From NCBI GenBank assembly GCA_001603685.1, contig LUZO01000249.1, positions 1 through 6,882 on the forward strand: a DNA stretch of 6,882 bases, given 5' to 3'. Below, in pieces: positions 6,873 to 6,882 of the stretch. This DNA is from Bacteroidales bacterium Bact_23 (GTDB lineage Bacteria > Bacteroidota > Bacteroidia > Bacteroidales > Lentimicrobiaceae). Under the pieces are notes generated by a model. That model saw only the letters and a list, made by a program, of their open reading frames with translations, ran no database searches and was not told where the DNA came from. The position numbers and the translations under genes were made by a program. Each line of letters opens with the position of its first letter. Position 1 is the first letter of the stretch.

Positions 6873-6877
6873 TACTT
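6873..6877. repeat. Right copy of possible target-site duplication TACTT
   Basis: It is identical to 6048-6052 and lies immediately outside the right inverted repeat. Only five further bases (6878-6882) remain before the contig ends, so nothing can be said about the locus beyond. Confidence 0.45.
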
Positions 6878-6882
6878 TAACC

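Overview
The window looks like a short metagenome or draft-genome contig from a member of the Bacteroidota. Both intact genes encode secreted proteins ending in the type IX secretion system (T9SS) C-terminal sorting domain, which is essentially confined to that phylum. The one clear promoter has the Bacteroidota -7 signature TAnnTTTG, and neither gene has a Shine-Dalgarno sequence, only A-rich leaders. The moderate base composition of the genes and the multi-domain adhesin style fit an environmental Bacteroidia or Flavobacteriia lineage. I cannot place it more finely. The first 20 bases are a Nextera/Tn5 sequencing adapter, so the left edge is an artefact.

Layout, all on the minus strand (transcription runs right to left). 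1-20: adapter. 67-100: intrinsic terminator. 119-3550: large mosaic surface protein (1143 aa) with a signal peptide, an N-terminal beta-rich module, three carboxypeptidase-regulatory-like beta-sandwich domains, two fibronectin III (FnIII)-like domains each split by an inserted module (one a cleaved-adhesin domain), and a T9SS tail. 3607-3648: intrinsic terminator between the genes. 3664-5835: 723-aa secreted protein with seven delta-60 repeats (probably a seven-bladed propeller), two related FnIII-like modules and a T9SS tail. 5836-6052: AT-rich intergenic region with the promoter of the 723-aa gene and a short direct repeat. 6053-6872: decayed IS5-family insertion sequence, with degenerate terminal inverted repeats, a possible TACTT target duplication and a transposase pseudogene broken by stops, frameshifts, an internal deletion and loss of the first catalytic Asp. 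The contig ends about 10 bases beyond the IS.

The two intact genes are independent T9SS cargo proteins arranged head to tail. Each would cross the inner membrane by Sec, pass the outer membrane by T9SS, and be anchored on or released from the surface. Neither shows a recognisable catalytic domain, so binding or adhesive roles are most likely. No T9SS machinery gene, RNA gene, CRISPR array or defence system is visible. I found no convincing new biological system here. The most useful second-look items are the adapter, the well-delimited IS fossil, and the domain architectures of the two surface proteins.
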